A stretch of 29,409 bases of DNA, taken from contig CAZWFN010000069.1 in assembly GCA_964633205.1 (NCBI GenBank), positions 1-29,409 on the forward strand. The letters are read 5' to 3'. Below the pieces are notes generated by a model that saw only the letters and a program-made list of their open reading frames with translations, searched no databases and had not been told where the DNA came from. The stretch comes from CAYVQE01 sp964633205 (GTDB lineage: Bacteria > Myxococcota > B64-G9). Shown one piece after another: positions 1 to 7,192 of the stretch (positions are counted from its first letter, which is position 1; every line of letters begins with the position of its first letter). The position numbers were made by a program, and so were the translations under genes.

Positions 1-54
1 ACACAATAGGCTGGCGACCAGCGCGCGGGATGGGATCGGGCGCGGGCGGGACAT
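1..54 (-). CDS. N-terminus of an exported protein, truncated by the window edge
   Basis: Only the first 18 codons are inside the window, reading MSRPRPIPSRALVASLLC. A strong Shine-Dalgarno sequence (GGGGAGGAGG, on the minus strand) lies just upstream of the ATG at 54-52. The arginine-rich start followed by a hydrophobic run looks like the beginning of a signal peptide, and the Cys at residue 18 could be a lipobox cysteine. The gene would be divergent from the sigma-like fusion gene at 299. Function cannot be told from so little sequence. Confidence 0.5.
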   Translation of the reverse strand, partial: MSRPRPIPSRALVASLLC

Positions 55-133
55 GCCTCCTCCCCTGGCGTTCGGACCTGCCGGTTCGCGTTTTGGCTAC
101 GTCCTGCATGGTACCACAAGAGGAGGGCTTTGG

Positions 134-181
134 GTGATTGAAATTCAGGGGAGGTAAATGAGTGCAACAGTTGAATTCTGA
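134..181 (+). other. Two possible mini-cistrons in tandem upstream of the sigma-like gene
   Basis: A GTG at 134 follows AGGAGGG (121-127) with 6 nt spacing and opens a 7-codon frame ending in TAA at 155-157. An ATG at 158 directly abuts that stop, lies 3 nt after GGGGAGG, and opens another 7-codon frame ending at 181. The ribosome sites are better than that of the 299 gene. They may be leader peptides, or chance purine runs in a less GC-rich spacer. The sequence alone does not decide. Confidence 0.2.
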
Positions 182-263
182 ATTGATTTCTCCAGTCAAG
201 CTGCGCGTCCGGATTAGGAACCGCCCCTGAGGCGGGTAGAAGCATTTGGCAATCGAACGCGTA

Positions 264-292
264 TTGGACGGCGGGCGCGGTCGTGGTATATC
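264..292 (+). promoter_or_regulatory. Weak candidate sigma-70 promoter for the 299 gene
   Basis: TTGGAC (264-269) and TATATC (287-292) are separated by 17 nt. The -10 box is reasonable and the -35 box poor. Transcription would start almost at the ATG at 299, so the message would be near-leaderless, which fits the badly spaced GGAG just before that ATG. Confidence 0.25.
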
Positions 293-298
293 GGAGCC

Positions 299-1681
299 AT
301 GCCCGCGGCCATCGAACCGAACGCCATCGAAGCATTGATCCGCCGCTCCTGGCTCGCCCTGCTCGAACGCTGCCGGCGCTTGCTGCCGGCCGAGGCGGCC
401 GAGGAGGCGGCCCGCTTGAGCCTGGCGCGGTTGATCCAGCGCCGGGGCGCCGCGGCCGAAGGCGAGTGGATGAGCGAGCTGTACGCCGAGGCCACCGGCC
501 TGTGCGCCGAGCGGCTGGCCGGCCACAGCGGCCGCGACGCCGTCTGGCGCTGGCGGCTGGAGCAACGCCGCGGCGCCGCTGAAGCCGAAGAGCAGGGGTC
601 GGCCGCTGCCGATGCGGCCGCCGAACAGGCCGCGCCCGAGTCGCAGCGGGCCGAACCCCCGCGCGAGCTCTGGCCCGAGCTGCTCGAGCGGCTGGGGCCC
701 GACTCGCGGGCCACCATGATCTACCGCCACCTCGACGGGCTCAAGCTCGACTCCATGGCCCGGCTGACCGGCCTGTCGCGCGAGCGGCTGGAGGCCCGCA
801 TCGAACGGCTGACCAAGGCCGCCGACTCCTTCTTCGCCAGCCACGGCGAGCCGCCCCTGGCACCGCCGGCGCCGACCGACTGCGCCGACGCTTTCGAGCG
901 GGCCCGGCTGCTGGCCGATGAGCGCGAGGGCCTGGAGGCCGTGCGCGATCACCTGGAGCATTGCCCCGACTGCACCCGCGCCATCGAGGCGCAGCGCCAG
1001 CGCCAGCGGGAGCAGCTGGACGCCGAGACCGTGGCCGGGGTGCGCGCCCGGGTGGAGCAGGCGCTGGAGCGGCTGGCCTTCGCCCCCCAACGCCGCCGGC
1101 TGGGCCCCGGCGCCGCCCTGCTGGCCCTGGTCCTGGCGCTGCTGGCCGGCCTGATGCTGTGGTCCTCGCTGCCCGAGACACCCGATCCACAGGACGATCC
1201 GCTGGCGCGCCAGGGGGGCTACGGCCTGGAGGTGCTGCTGGCCCGGTCCGGTGGTGACCGGCGGCTGCAACCCGGCGAGCGCCTGGCCGGCGGCAGCCGG
1301 CTGCGCTTTCGGCTGTGGGCGCGCAAACCCATGGTGGCCGGCCTGGCCGCGCTGCCCGAGTCCGGCCCGGCCGAGCGCATCCGCACCCGGGAACGCGACG
1401 CCTTCGCGGTTCCCCCGGGCCAGCCCATCGAGCCCGGGGTGAACTACGCCATCGGCGACGAGCCCGGCCTGCTGCGGATCTTCGCCCTGTTCTGCCCGAT
1501 GGCCACCCCCTTGCCCTACCTGCCGCAAACGCTGGAGTACGCCTACCGGATGGGCCCCGACGGCAAGCGCGATCTGGCGCGCGACTTCAAGGGCGCCCCG
1601 CGCAACTGCCGGCTGCGCTCGGTGCTGCTGCGCCGCAGCGGCGGCCAGTCCGGGCGCATCGCGCCCCTGGAACCGGAGTGA
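299..1681 (+). CDS. Membrane protein fusing sigma-70-like regions to a zinc-finger anti-sigma-like module
   Basis: The 460-residue protein is built from pieces normally found on separate ECF sigma and anti-sigma polypeptides. Residues about 10-90 resemble a degenerate sigma region 2, with a WxxxLYxxATxLCxxRL run at 57-73. Residues about 124-180 resemble region 4, with a helix-turn-helix-like stretch at 145-170. Residues 195-226 contain C195 and the H218-x3-C222-x2-C225 pattern of zinc-binding anti-sigma domains. A basic QRRR precedes one hydrophobic segment (about 271-289). The C-terminal 150 residues, beginning LQPGERL, resemble extracytoplasmic domains attached to myxobacterial zinc-finger proteins (inference). 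Positive-inside topology puts the sigma-like and zinc parts in the cytoplasm and the tail outside. The low-complexity Ala/Glu linker at 92-120 is odd. It could be a true one-piece sigma/anti-sigma or a sensor that has lost promoter binding. It converges on the lipoprotein gene 24 bp away. Confidence 0.8.
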   Translation: MPAAIEPNAIEALIRRSWLALLERCRRLLPAEAAEEAARLSLARLIQRRGAAAEGEWMSELYAEATGLCAERLAGHSGRDAVWRWRLEQRRGAAEAEEQGSAAADAAAEQAAPESQRAEPPRELWPELLERLGPDSRATMIYRHLDGLKLDSMARLTGLSRERLEARIERLTKAADSFFASHGEPPLAPPAPTDCADAFERARLLADEREGLEAVRDHLEHCPDCTRAIEAQRQRQREQLDAETVAGVRARVEQALERLAFAPQRRRLGPGAALLALVLALLAGLMLWSSLPETPDPQDDPLARQGGYGLEVLLARSGGDRRLQPGERLAGGSRLRFRLWARKPMVAGLAALPESGPAERIRTRERDAFAVPPGQPIEPGVNYAIGDEPGLLRIFALFCPMATPLPYLPQTLEYAYRMGPDGKRDLARDFKGAPRNCRLRSVLLRRSGGQSGRIAPLEPE

Positions 1682-1705
1682 CGGCGGTGATGGTGCGGGC
1701 GGCTG

Positions 1706-4564
1706 CTACTGGATGAAATCGCCGTTGAGGATGATGCGGCCGCCGTCGCGGTTCGGCTCGTAGTCGCCGACGCCCAGCGCGGTCTCGCCCGGCTCGATGC
1801 CCGGGTACTGCTCGAGGTCCCAGGCCGGCTGCAGGGCCAGCAGCTGGGCCAGCCCGGTGTCGACCTGGGCGCCGAGCACCGCGGCCAGCAGGTGCTGGCT
1901 CAGCAGCTGGCGGACCAGCGCGGCCGCGCCGGAGTCGAGCGCCATCGGCTGGCCGGCCACGGTCAACGACTGGATCTCGACCTCGCTCCAGTCGACCACC
2001 GGTCCGTCCAGCAGCAGCTGGCCATCGGCGGTGGCCGCCAGCCCGCTGGCCAGCGACAGGCTGGCAAAACCCGTGGCCGCGACCTGGTCGCCGTCGTGGC
2101 TGTACTCCAGCGCGAAGTGCACATCGCCCCAGCCCACCCGCAGCTCGCCGTCTTCGGCGCAGGGACCCAACAGCGGCGGCAGCCAGGGCTGCAAGGTCAC
2201 GCTCAGCTCGGCAACCCCCAGCTCGGGCGGCAGGGCGAAGGCCTCGCCGGACAGCTCGGCGTCGCTGCCCCCGGCGCGCCAGACGGCGAACAGGATCTGG
2301 TTGGCCAGATCGATGGCGGTGGCCAGCTGCAGCGCCTTTTGCCCGGTGGGGTAGCCGCCGAAGCCCGGGTCGGGCTCCAGGCAACCGCCCAGCAGCCCCA
2401 CGCCCAGCAGATCGTCATCGGCGTGCTGCTCGACCAGCGGATCGGGCTCGGCCACGGCGCGGCCGGCCAGGGTCAGCCAACCGCCGAAGCCGGTGCGGAA
2501 CAGGATCTCGTCTATGCGGGTGGTCAGCTGTACCTGGGTCAGCGGCGGATCCGGCTCGGTGGCGAAGGGATCGGCCACCTCCAGGGTGACGTCGGTGGCG
2601 AAGCCGGCCAGCAGGTCGGTCAAAAAGGGCACGATGAAGCAGACCGGGTTGTCCGGGTTGCGGCACTGGAAGGCCATCTCCAGCACCGGCTCGAGCAGCG
2701 GCAGCAAGGCGTCGATCAGCGGCTCGACCACCGCGTCGGCCAGATCGCCGACGAAGGAGGCATCGATGGTGTAGGTGCCCAGCTCGAGCTCGTAGGAGGC
2801 GAACTGCAGGGTGCCCAGGTTGAAGGTCAGGTCCTCGAGCGCGCTGACGTCGACCGCGCCCTGGCCCAGGGTCAGATCCATCCGCGCCAGCGAGACCAGC
2901 GGCTCGTGGGTCTGGCGGTCGAGGCCCACCACCAGATCGGCCTGGGCCTGCATCTCGGCCACGTCGAGGCCGGCCAGCACCGGGGTGTCGATGACCGAGG
3001 TGGCCGAGGCCAGCGGTACGGGCAGCGGGCTGCAGGACTGCAGGTAGTCGTAGAGGCAGTCGTGCGGGGGATCCGGATTGCAGATGCTCTGTGCCAGGTA
3101 GCACAGAAAATCCTGGCTCTGGGGGTTGTTGCCCGACAAATCGACCCGGCCCAGCACCTGCAGCGTGCCGGTCATGCCCAGGTTGCTGCGCAGGCCCGGA
3201 TGGTCGGTGCCCTGCGTATCGCTCCAGGGCAAGAACGACACGTCGGTCTGCACCCCGGCGCCGTAGGAGCTCAGCTCATCCACCTTGGCCATGCCGGCGC
3301 TGACCTCGCGGAAGGCGAACTCCAGGGTGAAGGTGCCCTCCAGCTCGAAGCTGACCTCGGCGAAGCCGGCCAGGTCCTGGGTCCACTGCTCGTGGAACAG
3401 CGGAAACTCGAACACCAGCGGCTGCTGCATGGCGGCGAAGTCCAGGTTGTTCAGCGCCAGCTCGAGCAGCGAGGCCACGTCCTCGATGGCCGGGCAGGCG
3501 TAGCGATCGTCGGCGCCGAAGCCGCACGGATCGTAGGGCGGGTTGTCCGCCGGCCGGCCGCGGTCCAGGGCCAGATCGGTCAACAGCGCATCGTGCTGGC
3601 CTTCGGCGAAGGCGTCCGGCTCGGCGCCCGGATAGAAGAACTCCGGCGCGTAGTGGTAGGCGCGGCTGAGCGCGGTGGCATTGCCGGCCGCATCGACCGC
3701 CTCGACCAGCACCACGTTCAGCCCGGGCCGGGCCGCGACCGTGGTGGCGAAGCCGCCGTTGGCCTGCACGGTCACCGGGGCGGCCGCCTGATCCTGGGTG
3801 CGCACGGTCACCGCAGCCACGCCCGCCGAGTCGTCGCTGACCGTACCGCGTACAGCCACCTCGGGTTGGGCGGTGTCCTTGCGGATGGTATCGCCGCGAT
3901 CCGGCACCTCCAGCGCGATCTGCGGGCCGGTGTCGTCGACCCGCAGGGTGCGGCTGGTCGACAGACCCCAGGGCTGATCCAGGGTGACCGTCCACTCGAA
4001 GGCGCCCTCGCGCAAGAAGCGGTAGTGCTGGGCGCCCAGGTCCTGGACATCGGCCGCGGGCGGCGCCTGCCAACTGGCCCCGACGCCGGTGACCTGGCGG
4101 CCCGCCTCATCGGTGATGCGGTAGCTCAACGCCACCTCGTCGCCCACCGCGTAATAGTCCTGCTCGGGGTCGACCAGGATCTCGAGCTCGGCCGGCACCG
4201 GCTCGGCGGTCAGGGTGACCGAATCGGTCAGGTTGGGCTGCTCGACCAGGCTCACCGTCCAGGTGAAGTCGCCCGGCTGCAAGAAGGAGTACTCGTTGCG
4301 GCTGCCGGTCGTCGCGGCCACCTGCTCGGCCGGCGGAACCTGCCACTCGGCCTCGTAGCCCTCGAGCAGGATGCCGTCCTGATCCAGCACCACATAGCCC
4401 AACACCACCGCGTCGCCCACCCGGAAGCTCTCCTGCGGCGGGCTGACGGTGATGCGGACCTGATCCGGTATCCGCGTGATCTCCTTCAGCCGCGAGTCGT
4501 CACAGCCCAGGGCCGCGGCCGCCAGCCACAGACCCACCAAGCAACCCAGCTCTATCCGCTTCAT
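1706..4564 (-). CDS. Large Ig-repeat surface lipoprotein of unknown function
   Basis: The 952-residue protein starts with a lipoprotein signal peptide ending in the lipobox ALGC (C21), so it should be lipid-anchored in the cell envelope. Residues about 35-121 and 125-209 are two similar Ig-like repeats; both contain VGDxVxLxY, a W(Q)xPPA turn and a final FxWTVxL strand. A third Ig-like domain (about 213-304) has the DTGPQI and VEAVDAAGNA motifs typical of bacterial Ig folds. The remaining 650 residues are not recognised. They include helical leucine-rich segments (around a PLIDALLPLLEPVLEMAF run) alternating with beta-rich stretches, and a few cysteines clustered in short CNPD/PPHDC-like loops. 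A lipid-binding tubular fold is conceivable but unproven. The start at 4564 is supported by the signal peptide; its ribosome site (GAGAAGAG) is modest. It is divergent from the response regulator across a 195-bp spacer. Confidence 0.85.
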   Translation of the reverse strand: MKRIELGCLVGLWLAAAALGCDDSRLKEITRIPDQVRITVSPPQESFRVGDAVVLGYVVLDQDGILLEGYEAEWQVPPAEQVAATTGSRNEYSFLQPGDFTWTVSLVEQPNLTDSVTLTAEPVPAELEILVDPEQDYYAVGDEVALSYRITDEAGRQVTGVGASWQAPPAADVQDLGAQHYRFLREGAFEWTVTLDQPWGLSTSRTLRVDDTGPQIALEVPDRGDTIRKDTAQPEVAVRGTVSDDSAGVAAVTVRTQDQAAAPVTVQANGGFATTVAARPGLNVVLVEAVDAAGNATALSRAYHYAPEFFYPGAEPDAFAEGQHDALLTDLALDRGRPADNPPYDPCGFGADDRYACPAIEDVASLLELALNNLDFAAMQQPLVFEFPLFHEQWTQDLAGFAEVSFELEGTFTLEFAFREVSAGMAKVDELSSYGAGVQTDVSFLPWSDTQGTDHPGLRSNLGMTGTLQVLGRVDLSGNNPQSQDFLCYLAQSICNPDPPHDCLYDYLQSCSPLPVPLASATSVIDTPVLAGLDVAEMQAQADLVVGLDRQTHEPLVSLARMDLTLGQGAVDVSALEDLTFNLGTLQFASYELELGTYTIDASFVGDLADAVVEPLIDALLPLLEPVLEMAFQCRNPDNPVCFIVPFLTDLLAGFATDVTLEVADPFATEPDPPLTQVQLTTRIDEILFRTGFGGWLTLAGRAVAEPDPLVEQHADDDLLGVGLLGGCLEPDPGFGGYPTGQKALQLATAIDLANQILFAVWRAGGSDAELSGEAFALPPELGVAELSVTLQPWLPPLLGPCAEDGELRVGWGDVHFALEYSHDGDQVAATGFASLSLASGLAATADGQLLLDGPVVDWSEVEIQSLTVAGQPMALDSGAAALVRQLLSQHLLAAVLGAQVDTGLAQLLALQPAWDLEQYPGIEPGETALGVGDYEPNRDGGRIILNGDFIQ

Positions 4565-4587
4565 GGCTCTTCTCGCCCCCGGTTCGC

Positions 4588-4608
4588 GCCGCGGTTTGCA
4601 GCCGCGGC
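4588..4608 (-). other. Perfect 7-bp stem-loop in the lipoprotein leader
   Basis: GCCGCGG and CCGCGGC form a perfect 7-bp stem around a 7-nt loop, about 24 nt upstream of the lipoprotein ATG. In the transcript it would sit in the 5' leader and could affect stability or translation. The role is inferred only from position. Confidence 0.35.
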
Positions 4609-4622
4609 ACGGTTACAGGTCG

Positions 4623-4634
4623 TTCGTCGACGAA
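4623..4634. promoter_or_regulatory. 12-bp perfect palindrome, candidate operator
   Basis: TTCGTCGACGAA is a perfect 12-bp palindrome in the spacer between the divergent lipoprotein and response-regulator genes. A dimeric DNA-binding protein could bind here and control either direction. No known operator consensus is recognised. Confidence 0.35.
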
Positions 4635-4698
4635 GACACTCGCCCCTGTATACACCGAAAACGCCCCGGGACGAAAGAACGCCCACTCTGACCGATTC

Positions 4699-4726
4699 TT
4701 GCCCTGGGTGGTGACTCCGATACAAT
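4699..4726 (+). promoter_or_regulatory. Sigma-70-type promoter of the response regulator
   Basis: TTGCCC (4699-4704) and TACAAT (4721-4726) are separated by 16 nt. The -10 matches consensus at five of six positions and the -35 at four of six. The predicted start near 4733 gives a leader of about 27 nt that contains the GGGAG ribosome site. Confidence 0.55.
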
Positions 4727-4740
4727 CGGATGCGAATCCG
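4716..4740. promoter_or_regulatory. Overlapping inverted repeats on the -10 box and start site
   Basis: TCCGAT-ACA-ATCGGA is a perfect 6-bp inverted repeat wrapped around the -10 box. It overlaps CGGAT-GCGA-ATCCG, which covers the expected transcription start. Three alternating copies of the same half-site at this place look like a repressor operator. The binding protein is unknown. Confidence 0.35.
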
Positions 4741-4759
4741 ACCCGGGAGCCACCCAACC

Positions 4760-5146
4760 ATGGCCACTGAAGCCCCCCAACGCTTGCTGCTGATCGAGGA
4801 CGACGCGCGGTTGCGCGTCACCCTGGCCGAGCTGCTGCGCCAGTCGGGCTTCGAGGTGGCCGAGGCCGAGGAGGGCGAGGAGGGCTTGCGGCTGCACCGC
4901 CAGCATCCGGCCGACCTGGTCATCACCGACCTGATCATGCCCGGCCGCGAGGGCATGGAGACCATCCTCGCGCTCAAGCGGATCGAGCCCGGGATCAAGA
5001 TCATCGCCATGTCGGGCGGCGGCCGGGTGCGCGCGGCCGAGTACCTGCCGGTGGCCGCGGCCGCCGGGGCCGACCGCGTGCTGGAGAAGCCCTTCGGCTT
5101 CGAACGCCTGCTCGAGCTGATCCGCGAGCTGCTGGCTGTGGATTGA
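4760..5146 (+). CDS. Single-domain response regulator (CheY-like receiver)
   Basis: The 128-residue protein is one receiver domain with no output domain. The acidic pocket is EDD (13-15), the phosphoacceptor is D57 in ITDLIMPG, the switch Ser is S85 in AMSGG, and the conserved Lys is K110 in LEKPF. It probably works by phosphorylation-dependent protein contact or as a phosphorelay shuttle, with its kinase encoded elsewhere. The start at 4760 is preferred over an upstream ATG at 4730 because GGGAG lies 11 nt ahead and the domain begins at once. The 4730 start would fall upstream of, or on, the predicted transcription start. The residues just before K110 are an unusually Ala-rich insertion (AAEYLPVAAAAGA), often seen in deltaproteobacterial receivers. 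It is divergent from the large lipoprotein gene, but a functional link is not shown. Confidence 0.9.
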   Translation: MATEAPQRLLLIEDDARLRVTLAELLRQSGFEVAEAEEGEEGLRLHRQHPADLVITDLIMPGREGMETILALKRIEPGIKIIAMSGGGRVRAAEYLPVAAAAGADRVLEKPFGFERLLELIRELLAVD

Positions 5147-5477
5147 CCGCGTCGATTTCCCGCCGCCGGCTGTAAGCCAGCCGCCGGCAGCCGCGACAGA
5201 CCAACAGCAGCGGGAAAACAGCCGCCGCTGGGATTCGAAAACGATAGCGGGAGGCCCGGGTCCGGCTCGACCGCAAATCCCCCGGCGTTCACGGCCGGCC
5301 CGGGCCTCCCAATTTTCCGGCCCCATGGGGCCCTCAGGGCGGATGGCAGAATCCGACCTGAGCGCGCCGGCGACCGTTGCCATCACCCGAACCAACCGCT
5401 ACACTCGAACGAGCGCGACGCATTGGCGAACGGGTCCGCGCCGGATCCGAACGGGCCCCGAACAGGAGGGCGGCACC
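5147..5477. other. 331-bp spacer rich in inverted repeats, no gene seen
   Basis: No credible coding frame is present. Five inverted repeats follow one another: 5162-5188 (4 + 6 bp with one C-C mismatch, 5-nt loop), 5208-5230 (6 bp), 5249-5310 (12 bp perfect plus about 5 bp past a bulge), 5319-5332 (14-bp palindrome) and 5334-5361 (5 + 5 bp with one mismatch, 6-nt loop). The density suggests a structured transcript, either the 3' end of the regulator mRNA or the leader of pgl. I do not recognise RNase P, tmRNA, SRP, 6S or a known riboswitch here. Confidence 0.45.
5249..5316 (+). terminator. Long stem-loop followed by AATTTT, possible terminator
   Basis: GGGAGGCCCGGG (5249-5260) pairs perfectly with CCCGGGCCTCCC (5299-5310), and CCGGC/GCCGG extends the stem past a bulged T. 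The descending arm is followed by AATTTT (5311-5316). It would end the response-regulator transcript about 100 nt past its stop. The loop is longer (about 25 nt) and the T tract shorter than in standard intrinsic terminators. Confidence 0.4.
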
Positions 5478-6182
5478 ATGGCCGAGCAGCCGGCAGGCGA
5501 AGTCCAGCCGCAGCTGGTCGAGGACGCAGAAGCGTTGGCCACCGCCGGGGCGGAATGCCTGCTGGGCTGGATCGCCACCGACCAGCGCGACGACGGCATC
5601 TGTCAGCTGGCGCTGTCGGGCGGGCGCACCCCGCGGGCCATGTACGACCGGTTGGGCCAGGGCTCGCTGGCCGAGACGGTGGACGTGGATCGGATCGAGT
5701 TCTACTACGGCGATGAGCGGGTGGTGCCGCACGATGATCCCCACAGCAACCACCTGCTGGCCCGCGAGCACCTGTACGAGCCTCTGGCCATCAAGCCAGG
5801 CCAGGTCTTCCGCATGGAGGTCGAACGGGCCGACGGCGCCCAGCGCTACGCCGCGGTGCTGCCGGAGCAACTGGACGTGCTGATTCTGGGCATGGGCCCG
5901 GACGGCCACATCGCCTCGTTGTTTCCGGGCTCGGATGCGCTGGAAGAAGAGGATCGGCGGGTGGTGCGGGTCATGGGCCCCGAGCCGCCGCGCCAGAGGC
6001 TGACCATCACGCCCCCGGTGATCGCCGCCGCCCGCCGGGTGCTGGTGCTGGTGACCGGCGACGCCAAGGCCGAAGCGGTGGCCCGCGCTCTGCGCGGCGC
6101 CTGGGATCCGCTGGCCACGCCGGCCCAGCTGGTCCGCCACGGCACCTGGATCCTCGACCGCCCCGCAGCCGCCAAGCTCTAG
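5478..6182 (+). CDS. pgl: 6-phosphogluconolactonase
   Basis: The 234-residue enzyme hydrolyses 6-phosphoglucono-delta-lactone to 6-phosphogluconate, the second step of the oxidative pentose phosphate pathway, in the cytoplasm. Family signatures are visible: LALSGGRTPRAMY (phosphate-binding loop, about residues 45-57), FYYGDERVVPHDDPHSN (about 75-91) and the catalytic-region motif LGMGPDGHIASLFPG (about 137-151), all in the order found in NagB/RpiA-fold lactonases. Its length is normal for the bacterial DevB/Pgl type. The ATG at 5478 is chosen because AGGAGGG stands 7 nt before it; the frame stays open upstream but lacks family similarity there. No zwf or gnd lies in the window. The next gene, 103 bp downstream, is a Rossmann-fold protein that may be co-transcribed. 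Confidence 0.93.
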   Translation: MAEQPAGEVQPQLVEDAEALATAGAECLLGWIATDQRDDGICQLALSGGRTPRAMYDRLGQGSLAETVDVDRIEFYYGDERVVPHDDPHSNHLLAREHLYEPLAIKPGQVFRMEVERADGAQRYAAVLPEQLDVLILGMGPDGHIASLFPGSDALEEEDRRVVRVMGPEPPRQRLTITPPVIAAARRVLVLVTGDAKAEAVARALRGAWDPLATPAQLVRHGTWILDRPAAAKL

Positions 6183-6285
6183 CCGACAGCGAGGGCTCGG
6201 AGCCTCGACACCGACACGCCCGGCGCGATTTGGGGCTGCGCGATCGGTCCGGATTTGGTAGCCTGATCGGCGAATGGGAGGGGAC

Positions 6286-7062
6286 ATGGAACGCTCCATC
6301 GCGATCATCGGTCTGGGCCAGCTCGGTGAGCTGTTCGCCCGCGGTTTTCTGCGCTGCGGCCATCCGGTGGTGCCGGTCATGCGCCATCTCGATCCGGAGG
6401 CGGTGGCGGCCAAGTACGACAACCCGGCGTTGGTGCTGGTGGCGGTGGGCGAGCGCGATCTGCCGCCGCTGCTGGCCGGCATGCCCGCGCCCTGGCGCGA
6501 CCGGGTGGGCCTGCTGCAGAACGAGCTGCTGCCGCCTTACTGGCAGGCGCACGGCATCCGGCAGCCGACCACCCTGGTGGTGTGGTTCGAGAAAAAACCC
6601 CACAGCCACCTGCGCGTGCTGCGGCCCACCCAGATCCACGGTCCCGCCTCGGGCCTGTGCTGCAAGGCGCTCGAGGCGCTGGAGCTACCGTGCGCGACCC
6701 TGAGCTCGCGCGGCGACCGATTGCGGGCGCTGGTGCTCAAGAACGTCACCATCCTGACGATGAACATCGCCGGGCTGGACGTCGGCGGCACCCTGGGCGC
6801 GCTGTGGAACGAACACCGCGCGTTGACCGAACGCGTGGCCCGCGAGGCGATCGCCGTCCAGGCCGGCCTGGCTGGCGAGCCGCTGGAGGCCGAGGAGCTG
6901 ATCGCCGAGCTGGGCCGGGTGTTCAGCGCCAACCCGGATCAGAAAGCCACCGGCCGCTCGGCCCCCGAGCGGCTGGACCGCGCCCGCGCCCAGGCCAAGG
7001 GCCTCAACATCCCCACCCCCGAGCTCGACCGGATCTACGACCAGCGCACCGCGGGCGGGTGA
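6286..7062 (+). CDS. Rossmann-fold NAD(P)-binding protein, ketopantoate-reductase-like
   Basis: The 258-residue protein opens with IAIIGLGQLGELFARGF, a GxGxxG dinucleotide-binding loop after one beta strand. Its C-terminal half has the helical pattern of the ketopantoate reductase (ApbA/PanE) family: a KN pair (residues 149-150), and SANPDQKATGRSAPERLD followed by LNIPTPELDRIY near the end, matching the GI.TP....L ending of that family. The middle is divergent, so the substrate is unknown; it is probably a dehydrogenase/reductase rather than true PanE. The ATG at 6286 is preferred over 6274 because GGGAGGGG lies between them at the right distance. It follows pgl in the same direction, which may be operonic. 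A stem-loop follows the stop before the convergent outer-membrane gene. Confidence 0.75.
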   Translation: MERSIAIIGLGQLGELFARGFLRCGHPVVPVMRHLDPEAVAAKYDNPALVLVAVGERDLPPLLAGMPAPWRDRVGLLQNELLPPYWQAHGIRQPTTLVVWFEKKPHSHLRVLRPTQIHGPASGLCCKALEALELPCATLSSRGDRLRALVLKNVTILTMNIAGLDVGGTLGALWNEHRALTERVAREAIAVQAGLAGEPLEAEELIAELGRVFSANPDQKATGRSAPERLDRARAQAKGLNIPTPELDRIYDQRTAGG

Positions 7063-7068
7063 AGCCCG

Positions 7069-7105
7069 GTCTCAGTCGCCGGTGTACTCGCCGGCGGCGC
7101 GAGAC
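7069..7105. other. Stem-loop between convergent genes
   Basis: GTCTC (7069-7073) can pair with GAGAC (7101-7105), and inside it CGCCGG (7077-7082) with CCGGCG (7091-7096). There is no T tract, so intrinsic termination is doubtful. It may stabilise 3' ends or act with Rho. Confidence 0.25.
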
Positions 7106-7119
7106 TCGATCTGCCGCGG

Positions 7120-7182
7120 TCAAGACCACTTGATCATGCGCTTGAGCCGCAGCTTGAAGTAGAAAAAGCCGTCTTCGAACAT
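7120..7182 (-). CDS. Possible 20-residue basic/aromatic peptide
   Basis: An ATG 10 nt after the stop of the outer-membrane gene opens a 20-codon frame beginning MFEDGFFYF and continuing KLRLKRMIKW before its end. GAGGA, overlapping the preceding stop, sits 7 nt before the ATG, which suits translational coupling. Of 20 codons, 17 end in G or C, the bias seen in true genes here. The peptide is acidic at its start, then alternates aromatic/aliphatic and basic residues, so it could bind a membrane as an amphipathic strand or helix. A competing frame from an ATG 7 nt upstream ends at 7134 and looks random (Ser/Cys-rich). No family is recognised; it might also be a remnant. Confidence 0.35.
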   Translation of the reverse strand: MFEDGFFYFKLRLKRMIKWS

Positions 7183-7192
7183 GCGCGCATCC

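Noticed and set aside
1892..4714. Open frame of 940 codons on the plus strand, antisense to the lipoprotein
   Set aside because: No domain or ribosome site; the minus-strand frame has a lipobox and Ig domains.
5231..5310. Possible tRNA (GGATTCGAAAA resembles a T-arm)
   Set aside because: No matching acceptor, anticodon or T stems and no CCA-compatible end; the long hairpin does not fold as a cloverleaf.
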